DNA from: Rhizobium sp. BK602
GTDB lineage: Bacteria > Pseudomonadota > Alphaproteobacteria > Rhizobiales > Rhizobiaceae
DNA: 64,000 bases
Assembly: GCF_014195095.1 (NCBI RefSeq)
Contig: NZ_JACIBC010000003.1
Coordinates: forward strand, 434,001 to 498,000
Direction of reading: 5' to 3'
Made by a program: the position numbers and the translations under genes. A model generated the notes under the pieces. The model saw only the letters and a program-made list of their open reading frames with translations, was not told where the DNA came from and did no database searches. Shown here piece after piece: positions 1 through 8,746 of the stretch; within the stretch, counting starts at the first letter, position 1; each line of letters opens with the position of its first letter.

Positions 1-192
1 TATATCGGCACGGAAATGGTCCGCGCAATTCCGGAAAAAGTGCTGAAGGAGCATATCCTGCCGCAGATACCCGTCGGGCGTCTCGGGGAGCCCGAGGAAA
101 TCGCCCGATGCGTCGTCTTCCTCGCTTCCGATGAGGCCGGTTTCATCACCGGCTCGACGCTGACCGCCAATGGCGGCCAATATCTCGCATAA
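1..192 (+). CDS. phbB: PhbB-like acetoacetyl-CoA reductase, C-terminal fragment
   Basis: The last 63 codons of a short-chain dehydrogenase, truncated by the window start. The visible part has the family C-terminus: an [13 protein letters not shown] segment, then a [15 protein letters not shown] segment, then NGGQY just before the stop. That ending is typical of NADPH-dependent acetoacetyl-CoA reductases, which reduce acetoacetyl-CoA to 3-hydroxybutyryl-CoA for polyhydroxybutyrate synthesis. The catalytic Tyr-x3-Lys lies outside the window, so a FabG-like relative cannot be excluded. A strong hairpin terminator follows 13 bases after the stop. Confidence 0.65.
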   Translation, partial: YIGTEMVRAIPEKVLKEHILPQIPVGRLGEPEEIARCVVFLASDEAGFITGSTLTANGGQYLA

Positions 193-205
193 ACAAACAA
201 AAGAA

Positions 206-237
206 GGCGGGCTGCATCCGGAACGCAGCCCGCCTTT
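206..237. terminator. Bidirectional intrinsic terminator
   Basis: A perfect 10-bp GC-rich stem (206-215 with 225-234) and a 9-nt loop are followed by TTT on the plus strand. On the minus strand the stem is followed by a T-rich TTCTTTTG. It lies between the convergent PhbB-like gene and the siderophore receptor, so it can end both transcripts. Confidence 0.85.
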
Positions 238-289
238 CCCAATCGATTTCGGTCGCCCCGCTATTGCGAGCGCGGCGCCGACATCGCGA

Positions 290-2479
290 TCACCAGCGAT
301 ATTTCAGCGAAGCGGTGATGTTGCGGCCCTGGCCGAGATAGCAATAGCCTTCATTGCAGACCGTCAGGCGACGATTGGCGATGTTGCGGACGTCGAGCGA
401 TGCCGTCAAACCTTTGTATTTCTTGTCGACTGCACCGAAATCATAAGAAAGCGCCGCATCCAGATAGAAGCTTGCATCATTCTTGGCGGTATTGGCCGTG
501 CTGGTGTAAGTCTTGCCCGTATAGCGGATGCCGCCGCCGACCGTGAGGCCATTTGCAACCGAATCGTCCTGGAAAGTATAATTCGACCATAGGCTTACGA
601 TATTCTTCGGCGTCACAGCGGGCGCGTTACCTTCGTCGTCGCCGGCTGTGATTTCGGAATGATTGTAGGCATAAGCCGCAATCACGTCCCAACCGTCCGT
701 AACGCTCGCCTTGGCCTCCAGCTCGATACCGCGGTTGGTAACCTCGCCAAGCGAGGCATAGACAAGTGTCAGCGGATCGACCAGAACGGGCTTGTTCTTC
801 TCGACAAGGTTATAGGCGACGGCGGATAGCAGAATGTCGGTGCCCGGCGGCTGATATTTCACACCCAGCTCGTATTGTTCACCCTTCGTGGGGTCCAGGA
901 CTTCGCCGGAGGCGGATCGCTGCGTGACCGGATCGAAGGATGTCGAATAGCTGACGAAGGGTGCAACGCCGTTGTCGAACAGATACAGTGCCCCGGTTTG
1001 GACTGTGAAGGCGTGCTTGCTGAGGCTGTCGTCCGTGCTCGTTCCGGAAGAGACATAAGTCGTATCCGACGACTGCTTGACCCAGGTCTGGCGCCCGCCG
1101 AGCGTGAAGCGCCATCTGTCGAGTTCGATCTGATCCAGGGCATAGGCGCCGACCTGCTGCATGCTGGCGGCGACCCGGCTGTAATTATAATCCGGCGTCG
1201 AGCCGGATACCCCATAGGTCGGATTGTCGATATCGAAGTCGTAGGCCGCGCTGGCGGTCGAATCGAACCCATATGCGAAGGAATCGTTCATATGGGTGTA
1301 GTCCAAGCCGAACAGCACGGTATGCGCGGCCGGACCGGTATCGAACTTGGATTCGAGCTGGTTGTCGACCTGGAAGACATTCACCTTGTCGCTGATTGCA
1401 CTTGCGCCGCGATGAGCAACATTGCCGGTCCAGCTGTAGACGCCGAGATAGCGCGCCTTCAGATCCAGATGGGAGTAGCGAAGATTCTGACGGAAGGTGA
1501 AGCCGCCGTCGAACTCGTGCTCGAACTGGTAGCCGACCTGCTGCTGGCGGGTCTTCTGATAGTCGTAGTCCGGATCGCTCGCGCGCAATTTGAGGACGTT
1601 GCCGTCGGGGCCGGTCAGCGCACCAACATTGGCATCGCCTTCAGTCGACTGTGCCGAGCCGTAAACCGTGAATTTCGTGGCTTCGTCCGGCTTCCAGGTG
1701 AAGGACGGCTGGATGAAATAGCGGTCGTCGGCAATATCGAAATTGGTGTCGCCCTTTCGCGCGAGACCGACGATCCGATACAGCATGCTGTCATCGTCCT
1801 GATTGACCCGGCCGCCGAAGTCGAACATCGTCTGGGCGCGGTCCGATGTTCCATAGACGGCCCCGACCTCCCGGATCGTCTCGTCCGTCGGCAGCTTCGA
1901 GATCTTGTTGACGATGCCGCCCGGCGAGCCGGGGCCGTAAAGCACGGATGTCGGTCCCTTGATCACTTCGACGCGGTCGAGCGAATAAGGATCGGTGCGG
2001 AACATCCCGTAATTCATATAGGGTTGGCGCAGGCCATCGCGGAAATCACCCGTGGTCGTAACGTCATTGCCGCGGATATAGACCTGATCGAAACGTGGAT
2101 CGAAACCATAGGAGCCGGTCTGGACGCCGGCCGAATAGCGCACCGCCTCGATGATGTCCTGCGCGCCGCGCTGCTCCAGCTCCTTCTTGGTGACGACGGA
2201 GACGGAACGGGGTGTCTCGACGAGCGGCGTATCGATCTTGGTCGCGCCTCTGCTCTTCTTGGCGGCGATCTTGGAATTGTCAGCCGCGTCACTCGTCTCG
2301 CCGCTGACGACGATCGGAGCGAGCTGGGTTGCGTTGCCGCTATTCTGGTTGCTCGAAGCGTCCTGAGCAAAGGCGTTGCCACTCAGCATGAACAATGTGG
2401 CAAGCGCTGTCATCGTGTGTGCAACGCAGAATCTGTTATTCAATAAGATATTGATATTGTTATATGATCTAAACATCAT
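290..2479 (-). CDS. TonB-dependent siderophore receptor
   Basis: Outer-membrane receptor of about 729 residues, the usual length for ferric-siderophore transporters of the FhuA/FoxA/FhuE group. The N-terminus carries a signal peptide ending near SGNAFA-QD. A TonB-box-like IVVSGE follows at about residue 57, then a plug domain (TPRSVSVVTKKEL; KGPTSVLYGPGSPGG) and a long beta-barrel ending in an aromatic residue (KYRW), as outer-membrane barrels do. The start is uncertain: two adjacent ATGs lie at 2479 and 2476, a TTG at 2518, and an internal ATG at 2413 directly before the hydrophobic core. It diverges from a Fes/IroE-like esterase, and an IRO box lies 75 bases upstream, which implies repression by iron through RirA. 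The exact siderophore cannot be read from sequence; hydroxamates are most likely. Confidence 0.92.
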   Translation of the reverse strand: MMFRSYNNINILLNNRFCVAHTMTALATLFMLSGNAFAQDASSNQNSGNATQLAPIVVSGETSDAADNSKIAAKKSRGATKIDTPLVETPRSVSVVTKKELEQRGAQDIIEAVRYSAGVQTGSYGFDPRFDQVYIRGNDVTTTGDFRDGLRQPYMNYGMFRTDPYSLDRVEVIKGPTSVLYGPGSPGGIVNKISKLPTDETIREVGAVYGTSDRAQTMFDFGGRVNQDDDSMLYRIVGLARKGDTNFDIADDRYFIQPSFTWKPDEATKFTVYGSAQSTEGDANVGALTGPDGNVLKLRASDPDYDYQKTRQQQVGYQFEHEFDGGFTFRQNLRYSHLDLKARYLGVYSWTGNVAHRGASAISDKVNVFQVDNQLESKFDTGPAAHTVLFGLDYTHMNDSFAYGFDSTASAAYDFDIDNPTYGVSGSTPDYNYSRVAASMQQVGAYALDQIELDRWRFTLGGRQTWVKQSSDTTYVSSGTSTDDSLSKHAFTVQTGALYLFDNGVAPFVSYSTSFDPVTQRSASGEVLDPTKGEQYELGVKYQPPGTDILLSAVAYNLVEKNKPVLVDPLTLVYASLGEVTNRGIELEAKASVTDGWDVIAAYAYNHSEITAGDDEGNAPAVTPKNIVSLWSNYTFQDDSVANGLTVGGGIRYTGKTYTSTANTAKNDASFYLDAALSYDFGAVDKKYKGLTASLDVRNIANRRLTVCNEGYCYLGQGRNITASLKYRW

Positions 2480-2553
2480 AACGAGCTCTACCCACCCTCT
2501 TGGAAAAAGATGGCGCAAACTAGATCGCCATATGGGTTCTCGTCAATAATATA

Positions 2554-2568
2554 TGAGTATAACAGTCA
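2554..2568 (-). promoter_or_regulatory. IRO box (RirA-type), receptor side
   Basis: Matches TGA-N9-TCA, the iron-responsive operator of Rhizobiaceae bound by RirA, with ATGA/TCAT arms. It sits about 75 bases before the receptor start. The six-base core is expected by chance roughly every 4 kb, so position and the second box nearby carry the argument. Confidence 0.55.
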
Positions 2569-2706
2569 TCTTTTTTGTTTCTATTGTTTTCTGGCAATAC
2601 CGTCACCTGTGAAAAATCATTGAAAAACATCACTTATCGGCAATGCGGCAGGTCGGCGATCGCACTTTAGGAACTCGATCGCGACTTGTCATGGCCCTGC
2701 CTGCAT

Positions 2707-2729
2707 AATATGAGGAAATTCATCATATT
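2707..2729 (+). promoter_or_regulatory. IRO box (RirA-type), esterase side
   Basis: A perfect inverted repeat with 7-bp arms, AATATGA-N9-TCATATT, containing the IRO core TGA-N9-TCA at 2711-2725. It lies about 60 bases before the esterase start. The extended symmetry makes a chance match unlikely. Confidence 0.7.
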
Positions 2730-2789
2730 TCGAGCCGATCGCTCCTCTGCCATGTGATCGATTCCATATTCCGACCACCCGGAGAGAGC

Positions 2790-3686
2790 ATGTCCAATCC
2801 TCAATTTCGCGATGCAACGCCTGCGCCCGTGACGATGGCCGATACGGTTTTCGCTGACCTCCAATTCGACGGAGCCGACCAGCCTCATCGCATCTTCCTC
2901 TATCGCCCCGCCAAAGCACCGCCACCGGAAGGCTGGCCGGTGCTGTATCTGACCGACGGCAATGCCTGCTTCGCAACGGCGGTCGATGCCCTGAAAGTGC
3001 AATCCTCCTACCCCAACGGCACGAATGTCGGCGAAGGCGTCATCGTCGCCATCGGCTACCCCTCGGATCAGCCCTATGATCCGCTTCGGCGCTCATGGGA
3101 TCTGAGCCCGCCCCCCGGCCGCATTTATCCACCCTTCTTTCCCGACAGTCCGGACGTGAAGACCGGCGGTGGTGAGCTTTTCCTCACCGCCATCGAGGGA
3201 CAGTTGAAGCCTTGGATCGAAGAACAGGTTGCCATCGACAGCACACGCCAGAGCTTGTTCGGCCATTCCTTCGGCGGCTTGTTCACTCTCTATGCCCTGT
3301 TTTCGCGACCGAACGCCTTCAACCGATGGATCGCGGCGAGCCCGGCCATATTCTGGGAGGATGCGGCGATCCTTTCGGCGGAAAAAGCATTCCTCGAGAC
3401 GCACCCCGCTGCCCTCGACATCGAAGTGCATCTTTCCGCCGGACAGTATGAGGGCGATATACTGGCCCCGTTTCACAAGGGAACCGCCGAAGAACAGAAG
3501 AGACAGGAACGCGCCCGCGAAACCCGGACGATCGGCTATGCACGGGAGATGACAGAACGGCTGACAGCTTCCGCAGCGCTGGAAGACCGCGCCGTCTTTG
3601 AGGAATATCCCGGCGAAAACCATATGTCGGTGCTTCCAGTCGCCTTGAACCGGGCGGTGCAAATCGCGTTTCGAAGAGCGAAGTGA
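2790..3686 (+). CDS. Fes/IroE-like siderophore esterase (alpha/beta hydrolase)
   Basis: A 298-residue protein of the putative-esterase family (PF00756, which includes Fes, IroE and esterase D). The nucleophile elbow GHSFGG places the catalytic Ser at residue 160, and the catalytic His is probably His278 in GENHMS. No signal peptide is visible, so it should act in the cytoplasm, like Fes, releasing iron by hydrolysing an imported ferric siderophore ester. ATG 2790 is chosen over an in-frame ATG at 2754 because GGAGAG lies just upstream. Divergent transcription from the TonB receptor and a shared IRO-box promoter region support a joint iron-uptake role. The exact substrate is inferred, not seen. 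Confidence 0.85.
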   Translation: MSNPQFRDATPAPVTMADTVFADLQFDGADQPHRIFLYRPAKAPPPEGWPVLYLTDGNACFATAVDALKVQSSYPNGTNVGEGVIVAIGYPSDQPYDPLRRSWDLSPPPGRIYPPFFPDSPDVKTGGGELFLTAIEGQLKPWIEEQVAIDSTRQSLFGHSFGGLFTLYALFSRPNAFNRWIAASPAIFWEDAAILSAEKAFLETHPAALDIEVHLSAGQYEGDILAPFHKGTAEEQKRQERARETRTIGYAREMTERLTASAALEDRAVFEEYPGENHMSVLPVALNRAVQIAFRRAK

Positions 3687-4047
3687 CGTAAGAATGACGT
3701 CCCCTTATCCGAGCTAAGCTGAGCCGATCCAGTTCGGCTTGAATCGGTTGGCCCTCCGGAGGCGCGGCCGCAACCCACAATGCGCAATGCCGAAAAATGC
3801 CCGCGCAAGGTCTCCAAAATCATGAAATTCGCCGATGCGCATCTCGAAACCTCATCGTTATATCCCGAAATAATGAACGAAAAAATCTTTCAGAATCAAA
3901 ATATTATAGCACAAACTCCACAAGCAAGTTGTTATGTTGAGTAAAGAAAACAACTTTCATGTTGCATTGCAACACGATCGATATGGGCATAGTTTGCCCG
4001 CGATCTGAGGGGTGCGGGTCGTACGATAATCATGCTGAGGATATCAG
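3687..4047. other. Intergenic region, AT-rich
   Basis: 361 bases without a convincing gene. The part from about 3840 to 3960 is clearly AT-rich against its surroundings and probably holds the promoter of the PhyH-like gene. No terminator hairpin with a T-run was recognised after the esterase. Confidence 0.5.
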
Positions 4048-5013
4048 ATGCTCGATACGTCCAAGTCCAAGCCGAAAGACCTCGAAGCCATTGCGCGCAG
4101 TGGCGGACCTCTTCGCCGGATGGCGGCACGCGTCCCGACCTATCTTACCGACCTGCGCGAAAACCCTGCCTGGCTGCCGATGTTCCTGTTGGCCCGCACG
4201 ATGCCTTTTCGCCGGGCGCATTGGCTGACCGCCAAACCCGTTTCGCCCGCATCAGGCGTGACAAAATCGATGTTCGGCGACATCAAGCCGGAAGATGCCG
4301 CTGCGGAACTGAAACGGTCGGGCATCTTTACCGGCCTGACATTGCCGCCCGAAATCCACGCGGAGCTTACCCGGTTTGGGCATGAAACCCCATGCTTCGG
4401 CAATTTCGAGCGCAAGCTGGAATTTCTGGCCGACGACCACGCCGATGCCGAGCGCCGCTTCGGCCGGACCATATTGAGCGGCCATCATTTCGAACGGGTT
4501 CTGCAATGCGACGCGGCCATCGCCGTGCAGCAGGACCCGCTTCTCATCGCCATCGCGAAGCACTACCTTGGTGGCGAAGCGAAGCTGATCACCACGCGGA
4601 CATGGTGGAGCTTCCCGACGAAATCGGCATCCGAAGCCGATCTCAGCCGCGCCTCCTTCAAGTTTCACTTCGACCTCGACGATTGGCGGATGCTGAAATT
4701 CTTCTTCTATCTCTCCGACGTCGATGCCGATGCCGGTCCGCACGTCTATGTTCGCGGCAGCCATAACCGCCGGCGCCTGAAGCACCAGCTGACCCTGCTC
4801 GTCGGACATTCCGCCGAGGACGTCTTGAGCTATTACGGCGAAGAGAATGCCATGACCCTGACCGGCAAAGCCGGCTCCGGCTTCGTCGAGGACCCCTTCG
4901 GCTTCCATATGGGAACGCTGGCGAAACATACGCCGCGCCTGATGATGGAAATCGGATTTGGCGTATCGAAACCCTCGAAGCGCCGCTATCACGGCGAGCC
5001 CGTCATCCGATAG
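4048..5013 (+). CDS. PhyH-like Fe(II)/2-oxoglutarate dioxygenase
   Basis: A 321-residue protein resembling the phytanoyl-CoA dioxygenase (PhyH) superfamily. The metal-binding facial triad can be assigned: His207 and Asp209 in FHFDLDD, then His287 in GFHMGT, with Arg297 as a candidate 2-oxoglutarate carboxylate binder. The core also has the family-like YLSDVDADAGPHVYVRGSH stretch. The family hydroxylates small molecules, including natural products and fatty-acid derivatives; the substrate here is unknown. It lies downstream of the siderophore genes in the same direction, but a 361-base gap argues against co-transcription. The ATG at 4048 gives a full-length N-terminus and no signal peptide. 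Confidence 0.75.
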   Translation: MLDTSKSKPKDLEAIARSGGPLRRMAARVPTYLTDLRENPAWLPMFLLARTMPFRRAHWLTAKPVSPASGVTKSMFGDIKPEDAAAELKRSGIFTGLTLPPEIHAELTRFGHETPCFGNFERKLEFLADDHADAERRFGRTILSGHHFERVLQCDAAIAVQQDPLLIAIAKHYLGGEAKLITTRTWWSFPTKSASEADLSRASFKFHFDLDDWRMLKFFFYLSDVDADAGPHVYVRGSHNRRRLKHQLTLLVGHSAEDVLSYYGEENAMTLTGKAGSGFVEDPFGFHMGTLAKHTPRLMMEIGFGVSKPSKRRYHGEPVIR

Positions 5014-5091
5014 GCGAATGGGCTCTCCAGGACAAGCGTTCGGGGGAGCCCATTGCGATTGGCGCGGACGTGCCCGTCTTCTTGGTGGCGC

Positions 5092-5796
5092 TCAAACCGC
5101 CCTAGTCAGGCCGCCATCAACACGAATATTCTGCCCTGTAATATAGCCGGCGCCTTCGGAGGCCAGGAATGAGACGGTCGCGGCGATCTCCTCGCTGGTG
5201 CCGTAGCGCTTCATCGGCACCCCGGTACGGCGCTCCTCGGTCGCCGGCAGGCTGTCGATCCAGCCGGGCAGGATATTGTTCATGCGGATATTTTCGCCGG
5301 CATAGGTGTCAGCGAAAATCTTGGTGAACGAGGCAAGACCCGCACGGAACACCGCCGAGGTGGGAAACATCGCGCTCGGCTCGAAAGTCCAGGCGGTGGA
5401 GATATTGATGATCGCGCCCGATTTTTGCGCACGCATATGCGGTGTCACCAGGCGCGTCGAGCGAATGACATTCATGAGATAAACGTCCAGCCCCCGATGC
5501 CAGTCCTCATCGGTGATGTCGAGGATCGGAGCGCGCGGGCCATGACCGGCGCTGTTGACGAGGACGTCTATGCGACCCCAGGCGGACACGGCAAGATCGA
5601 CAAGCTTGCCGATGTCGTCGTTCGATTGGTTGCTGCCTGTCACGCCGATGCCGCCGAGCCCCTTCGCAAGCTCCTCGCCCTTGCCGGAGGAGGACAGGAT
5701 CGCGACTTTGAAACCGTCCGCGGCCAGACGCTTTGCCGCAGCAGCTCCCATGCCGCTGCCACCCGCCGTGATAAGTGCCACCTTTTCTACTGACAT
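5092..5796 (-). CDS. SDR-family protein lacking the canonical Tyr-x3-Lys motif
   Basis: A 234-residue short-chain dehydrogenase/reductase fold. The nucleotide motif TAGGSGMG (residues 10-17), the NSAG motif (81-84) and the C-terminal GYITGQNIRVDGG are all present. Around the active site Ser133 is kept, but the positions that should be Tyr and Lys read Ser146 and Arg151 in PTSAVFRAGL. The gene is otherwise intact. It may therefore bind NAD(P) without classical catalysis or use an altered mechanism. ATG 5796 is preferred to the upstream in-frame TTG at 5808. It is divergent from a LysR regulator that probably controls it. The substrate is unknown. Confidence 0.85.
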   Translation of the reverse strand: MSVEKVALITAGGSGMGAAAAKRLAADGFKVAILSSSGKGEELAKGLGGIGVTGSNQSNDDIGKLVDLAVSAWGRIDVLVNSAGHGPRAPILDITDEDWHRGLDVYLMNVIRSTRLVTPHMRAQKSGAIINISTAWTFEPSAMFPTSAVFRAGLASFTKIFADTYAGENIRMNNILPGWIDSLPATEERRTGVPMKRYGTSEEIAATVSFLASEGAGYITGQNIRVDGGLTRAV

Positions 5797-5925
5797 GATC
5801 TGTTCCAATCCTTCGATAATGCAGCCATGATTGGCGCCTAGGCCTCAGTTTGGCATAGGTTTATCATTCAGGTAACATCAATTCGAACCAGTTCTCCTCT
5901 CTTCATCCAGTAGAAAAACTATCGA

Positions 5926-6813
5926 ATGGTCAAAACGATCCGCCGTCTTCCGCCACTCAATGGCCTGCGCGTCTTCGAAGTCGTCGCCCGTCATCTGAAT
6001 TTTCGGCTGGCCGGCGAAGAGCTTGGAGTGACCCAGGGCGCCGTCGCCCAGCAGATCAGAGGTCTGGAGACCGAGCTCGGCCTGAAGCTGTTCGAACGAC
6101 ACCCAAGAACCCTGGCCCTGACGGATGCAGGCCGGAGCTATGTTGCCAATATCCGCCGGGCCTTCGAACTCATTTCCGATGCGACCGAAACCCTGAAACC
6201 CGAACCTCGCCATCTCACCATTAGCGTCACGCCGAGTTTCGCCTCGAAATGGCTCATTCCGCGCCTGCCGGATTTCACCGCGGCGCATCCGGATATCGAT
6301 CTTCGTATCCTGGCCAGCGACCGCATTTCCGACTTCCAGACCGATGCGGTCGATCTCGCCGTCCGTCTCGGTCGCCCACCCTTCGGGCCGGGCCTGAATG
6401 CGGAATTGCTCTTCGACCAGATCGTCATCGCGGTGGGAAGCCCACTCCTTGTCGAGAAGCTCGGCTCGCCTCGGGATCGCGACTATTTCAGCCGCTATCC
6501 GCTACTGCATGACGGCCATGATTTCTGGCCGCAGTTCCTCGATCTGGCCTTTCCGGAAGGTCTGCCGCCGGCGCCGAAGAACATCCGCTTCAACCAGACC
6601 TCGCTTGCCATCGAAGCCGCCATCGCGGGCCAGGGACTGGCACTGACCAGCAGGTTCTTCGTGGACGACGACATCGCCGCCGGGCGTCTCATCCGCGTGC
6701 TGCCAACGGAGCTGCGCGCCGGTTCGGACTTCTATGTCGTCTCGCCCCGCAAGCCGCGGCATCCGGCCTCGGTCGCCGCGGTGCGAAACTGGCTGATCAG
6801 CACGGCAGGCTGA
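5926..6813 (+). CDS. LysR-family transcriptional regulator (GcvA-like)
   Basis: A 295-residue LysR-type regulator. The N-terminal winged HTH runs from about residue 8 to 67 (PPLNGLRVFEVVARH, then LGVTQGAVAQQIRGLE and LFERHPRTLALTDAG), and an effector-binding domain follows. The PPL-N-LRVFE opening is typical of the GcvA/AmpR branch. It is transcribed divergently from the SDR gene with a 129-base gap, the classic arrangement for LysR control of the neighbour; that gap has T-N11-A-type palindromic segments (for example around 5839-5864), but no single site can be fixed. The effector is unknown. Confidence 0.9.
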   Translation: MVKTIRRLPPLNGLRVFEVVARHLNFRLAGEELGVTQGAVAQQIRGLETELGLKLFERHPRTLALTDAGRSYVANIRRAFELISDATETLKPEPRHLTISVTPSFASKWLIPRLPDFTAAHPDIDLRILASDRISDFQTDAVDLAVRLGRPPFGPGLNAELLFDQIVIAVGSPLLVEKLGSPRDRDYFSRYPLLHDGHDFWPQFLDLAFPEGLPPAPKNIRFNQTSLAIEAAIAGQGLALTSRFFVDDDIAAGRLIRVLPTELRAGSDFYVVSPRKPRHPASVAAVRNWLISTAG

Positions 6814-6828
6814 CGACCGGGCCCTGCA

Positions 6829-7728
6829 TCATTCCTTCACCGCGCCCGTCATCGACGAAACGTAGTAGTCGACGAAGAAGGAATAGAGGATCACGACCGG
6901 CAGGGAGCCGAACAGCGCTCCAGCCATCAGCGATCCCCATTCGAAGACGTCGCCGCGCACCAGTTCCGTCAGGACACCGACGGGGATCGTCTTGTTTTCC
7001 GACGACTGGATGAATGTCAGCGCGTAGATGAATTCGTTCCACGACAGGGTGAAGGCGAAGATGCCGGCGGAGATCAATCCGGGAACGGCAAGCGGCAGGA
7101 TGATCTTCACCAGGATCTGCCAGCGGTTTGCCCCATCGACAAGCGCGCTTTCCTCCAGCTCGAAGGGAATGGAGCGGAAATAGCCCATCAGCAGCCATGT
7201 GCAGAACGGGATGAGGAAAGTGGGATAGGTGAAGATCAGCGCCAGCCTGGAATCATAGATGCCGAGCTTGAAGACGATGAAGGCCAGCGGAATGAACAGG
7301 ATCGACGGCGGCACGAGATAGGCAAGAAAGATCAGCAGCCCAACCGAGCGCGAGCCCGTGAACCGCACGCGCTCGATGGCATAGGCGCCAAGAACGGAGG
7401 CGACGAGCGAGAGCACGGTCGAGCCGACCGCCACCAGCATCGTGTTCCACAGCCAACCCGGATAGGAGGTTTCGAAGAACAGATATTTGATGTGGTCGAG
7501 CGTCGGCCCGACCACCCAGAAGGGGCTGTAATTGTCGTAGTCGGTGAGCTGCGCATTGGGCTTTATCGCCGTAATGGCCATCCAGTAGAACGGAAAGAGC
7601 AGCACGAAGACGAAGACCGCCATCGGCAGATACAGCATGACGATGCGGCGCGGCAGGCGGTTGAGATAGCCCATGCCCTCGACATTGTCGGTCAGGACCT
7701 CTTTGGCGGAATTGGCTGTGGTGTTCAT
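6829..7728 (-). CDS. CUT1 sugar ABC transporter permease (MalG type)
   Basis: A permease of about 299 residues with six predicted membrane segments. The first lies in RIVMLYLPMAVFVFVLLFPF. The EAA loop (EESALVDGANRWQILVKIIL) contacts the ATPase. It is the last gene of a minus-strand operon in the order ATPase, binding protein, MalF-type permease, MalG-type permease, and starts 17 bases after the MalF-type gene. ATG 7728 is preferred to ATG 7734 because a GGGGG Shine-Dalgarno sits seven bases before it. Its role is import of a sugar or polyol; the substrate is not identifiable. Confidence 0.92.
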   Translation of the reverse strand: MNTTANSAKEVLTDNVEGMGYLNRLPRRIVMLYLPMAVFVFVLLFPFYWMAITAIKPNAQLTDYDNYSPFWVVGPTLDHIKYLFFETSYPGWLWNTMLVAVGSTVLSLVASVLGAYAIERVRFTGSRSVGLLIFLAYLVPPSILFIPLAFIVFKLGIYDSRLALIFTYPTFLIPFCTWLLMGYFRSIPFELEESALVDGANRWQILVKIILPLAVPGLISAGIFAFTLSWNEFIYALTFIQSSENKTIPVGVLTELVRGDVFEWGSLMAGALFGSLPVVILYSFFVDYYVSSMTGAVKE

Positions 7729-7744
7729 AGGCATTCCCCCAATC

Positions 7745-8680
7745 CTAATCCTGGCCGCCCTGCTGCCATTTGCGGCGTTGCAGACCGAAGAAGCTGAACA
7801 TGATGGCGGCGAGCAGGAAGGGGATCATCGCCACCGCGATCGCCGCACCCTCGCCGAGCTGGCCGCCGGGGATGCCGCGCTGGAAGGACAGCGTCGCCAT
7901 CAGATGCGTGGCGTTGACCGGTCCGCCCTTGGTCAGCACGTAGATGAGCTGGAAGTCGGTGAAGGTGAACAGCACCGAGAAGGTCATGACCACGGCGATG
8001 ATCGGCGTCAGCATCGGCAGCGTGACGTAGCGGAAACGCTGCCAGCTCGACGCGCCATCGAGCGATGCCGCTTCCTGTAGCGACGCGGGAATGGTCTGCA
8101 ACCCCGCAAGCAGCGAGATCGCCACGAAGGGAATACCGCGCCAGACATTGGCGGCGATGACGGAGATGCGCGCATTGATGGGATCGCCGAGGAAGTTGAT
8201 CGGCCCGCTGATCAGCCCGAGCTTCATCAGCGACCAGGAAACGATCGAAAACTGCGAATCGTAGATCCACCAGAAGGCCAATGCCGACAGCACGGTCGGG
8301 ACCACCCAGGGAAGCAGCACGATCGCCCGGAAGAAGGACTTGAACGGCAGATGCTGGTTCAAGAGCAGTGCCAGCCAGAGGCCGAGCACGAATTTCAGGA
8401 CCGAGGCGACGAAGGTATAGAGCAGGGTATTGAAGACCGACATCCAGAATACGGAGTCGCTGACGAGATATTCATAATTTTCCAACCCGATGAAAACGCC
8501 GTCGCGGCCGATGCGGGTATCGGTGAAGCCGAGCCAGACGCCGAGCCCGAGCGGATAGGTCAAGAAGCAGACCAGAAAGATCGCCGCCGGCAACATGAAG
8601 AGGAAGCCGAGCACGTTGTTGTTCTGCAAGAGCGAAGGGCGCGCGCTGCGCGTCTGCCCGGAAGTCACGGTCGACATCAT
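7745..8680 (-). CDS. CUT1 sugar ABC transporter permease (MalF type)
   Basis: A 311-residue inner-membrane permease. The first membrane segment is in LGFLFMLPAAIFLVCFLTYP, and the EAA loop reads EAASLDGASSWQRFRYVTLP. This N-terminal pattern is usual for the first permease of UgpA/ThuF-like carbohydrate importers. Two adjacent ATGs (8680, 8677) follow an AGGAG ribosome site, and either may be used. It lies 66 bases after the binding-protein gene and directly before the second permease. The two permeases should form a heterodimeric channel. Confidence 0.92.
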   Translation of the reverse strand: MMSTVTSGQTRSARPSLLQNNNVLGFLFMLPAAIFLVCFLTYPLGLGVWLGFTDTRIGRDGVFIGLENYEYLVSDSVFWMSVFNTLLYTFVASVLKFVLGLWLALLLNQHLPFKSFFRAIVLLPWVVPTVLSALAFWWIYDSQFSIVSWSLMKLGLISGPINFLGDPINARISVIAANVWRGIPFVAISLLAGLQTIPASLQEAASLDGASSWQRFRYVTLPMLTPIIAVVMTFSVLFTFTDFQLIYVLTKGGPVNATHLMATLSFQRGIPGGQLGEGAAIAVAMIPFLLAAIMFSFFGLQRRKWQQGGQD

Positions 8681-8746
8681 TCATCTCCTGATTGGCCATT
8701 GCGGCATGCCGGAAACCGGCATGCCGTCCGTCTCGACGCTTCTGGC

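Noticed and set aside
875..2446. A 523-codon plus-strand open frame opposite the siderophore receptor
   Set aside because: High GC creates long antisense open frames. It has no ribosome site, no recognisable domain and unusual composition, while the minus-strand gene is clear.
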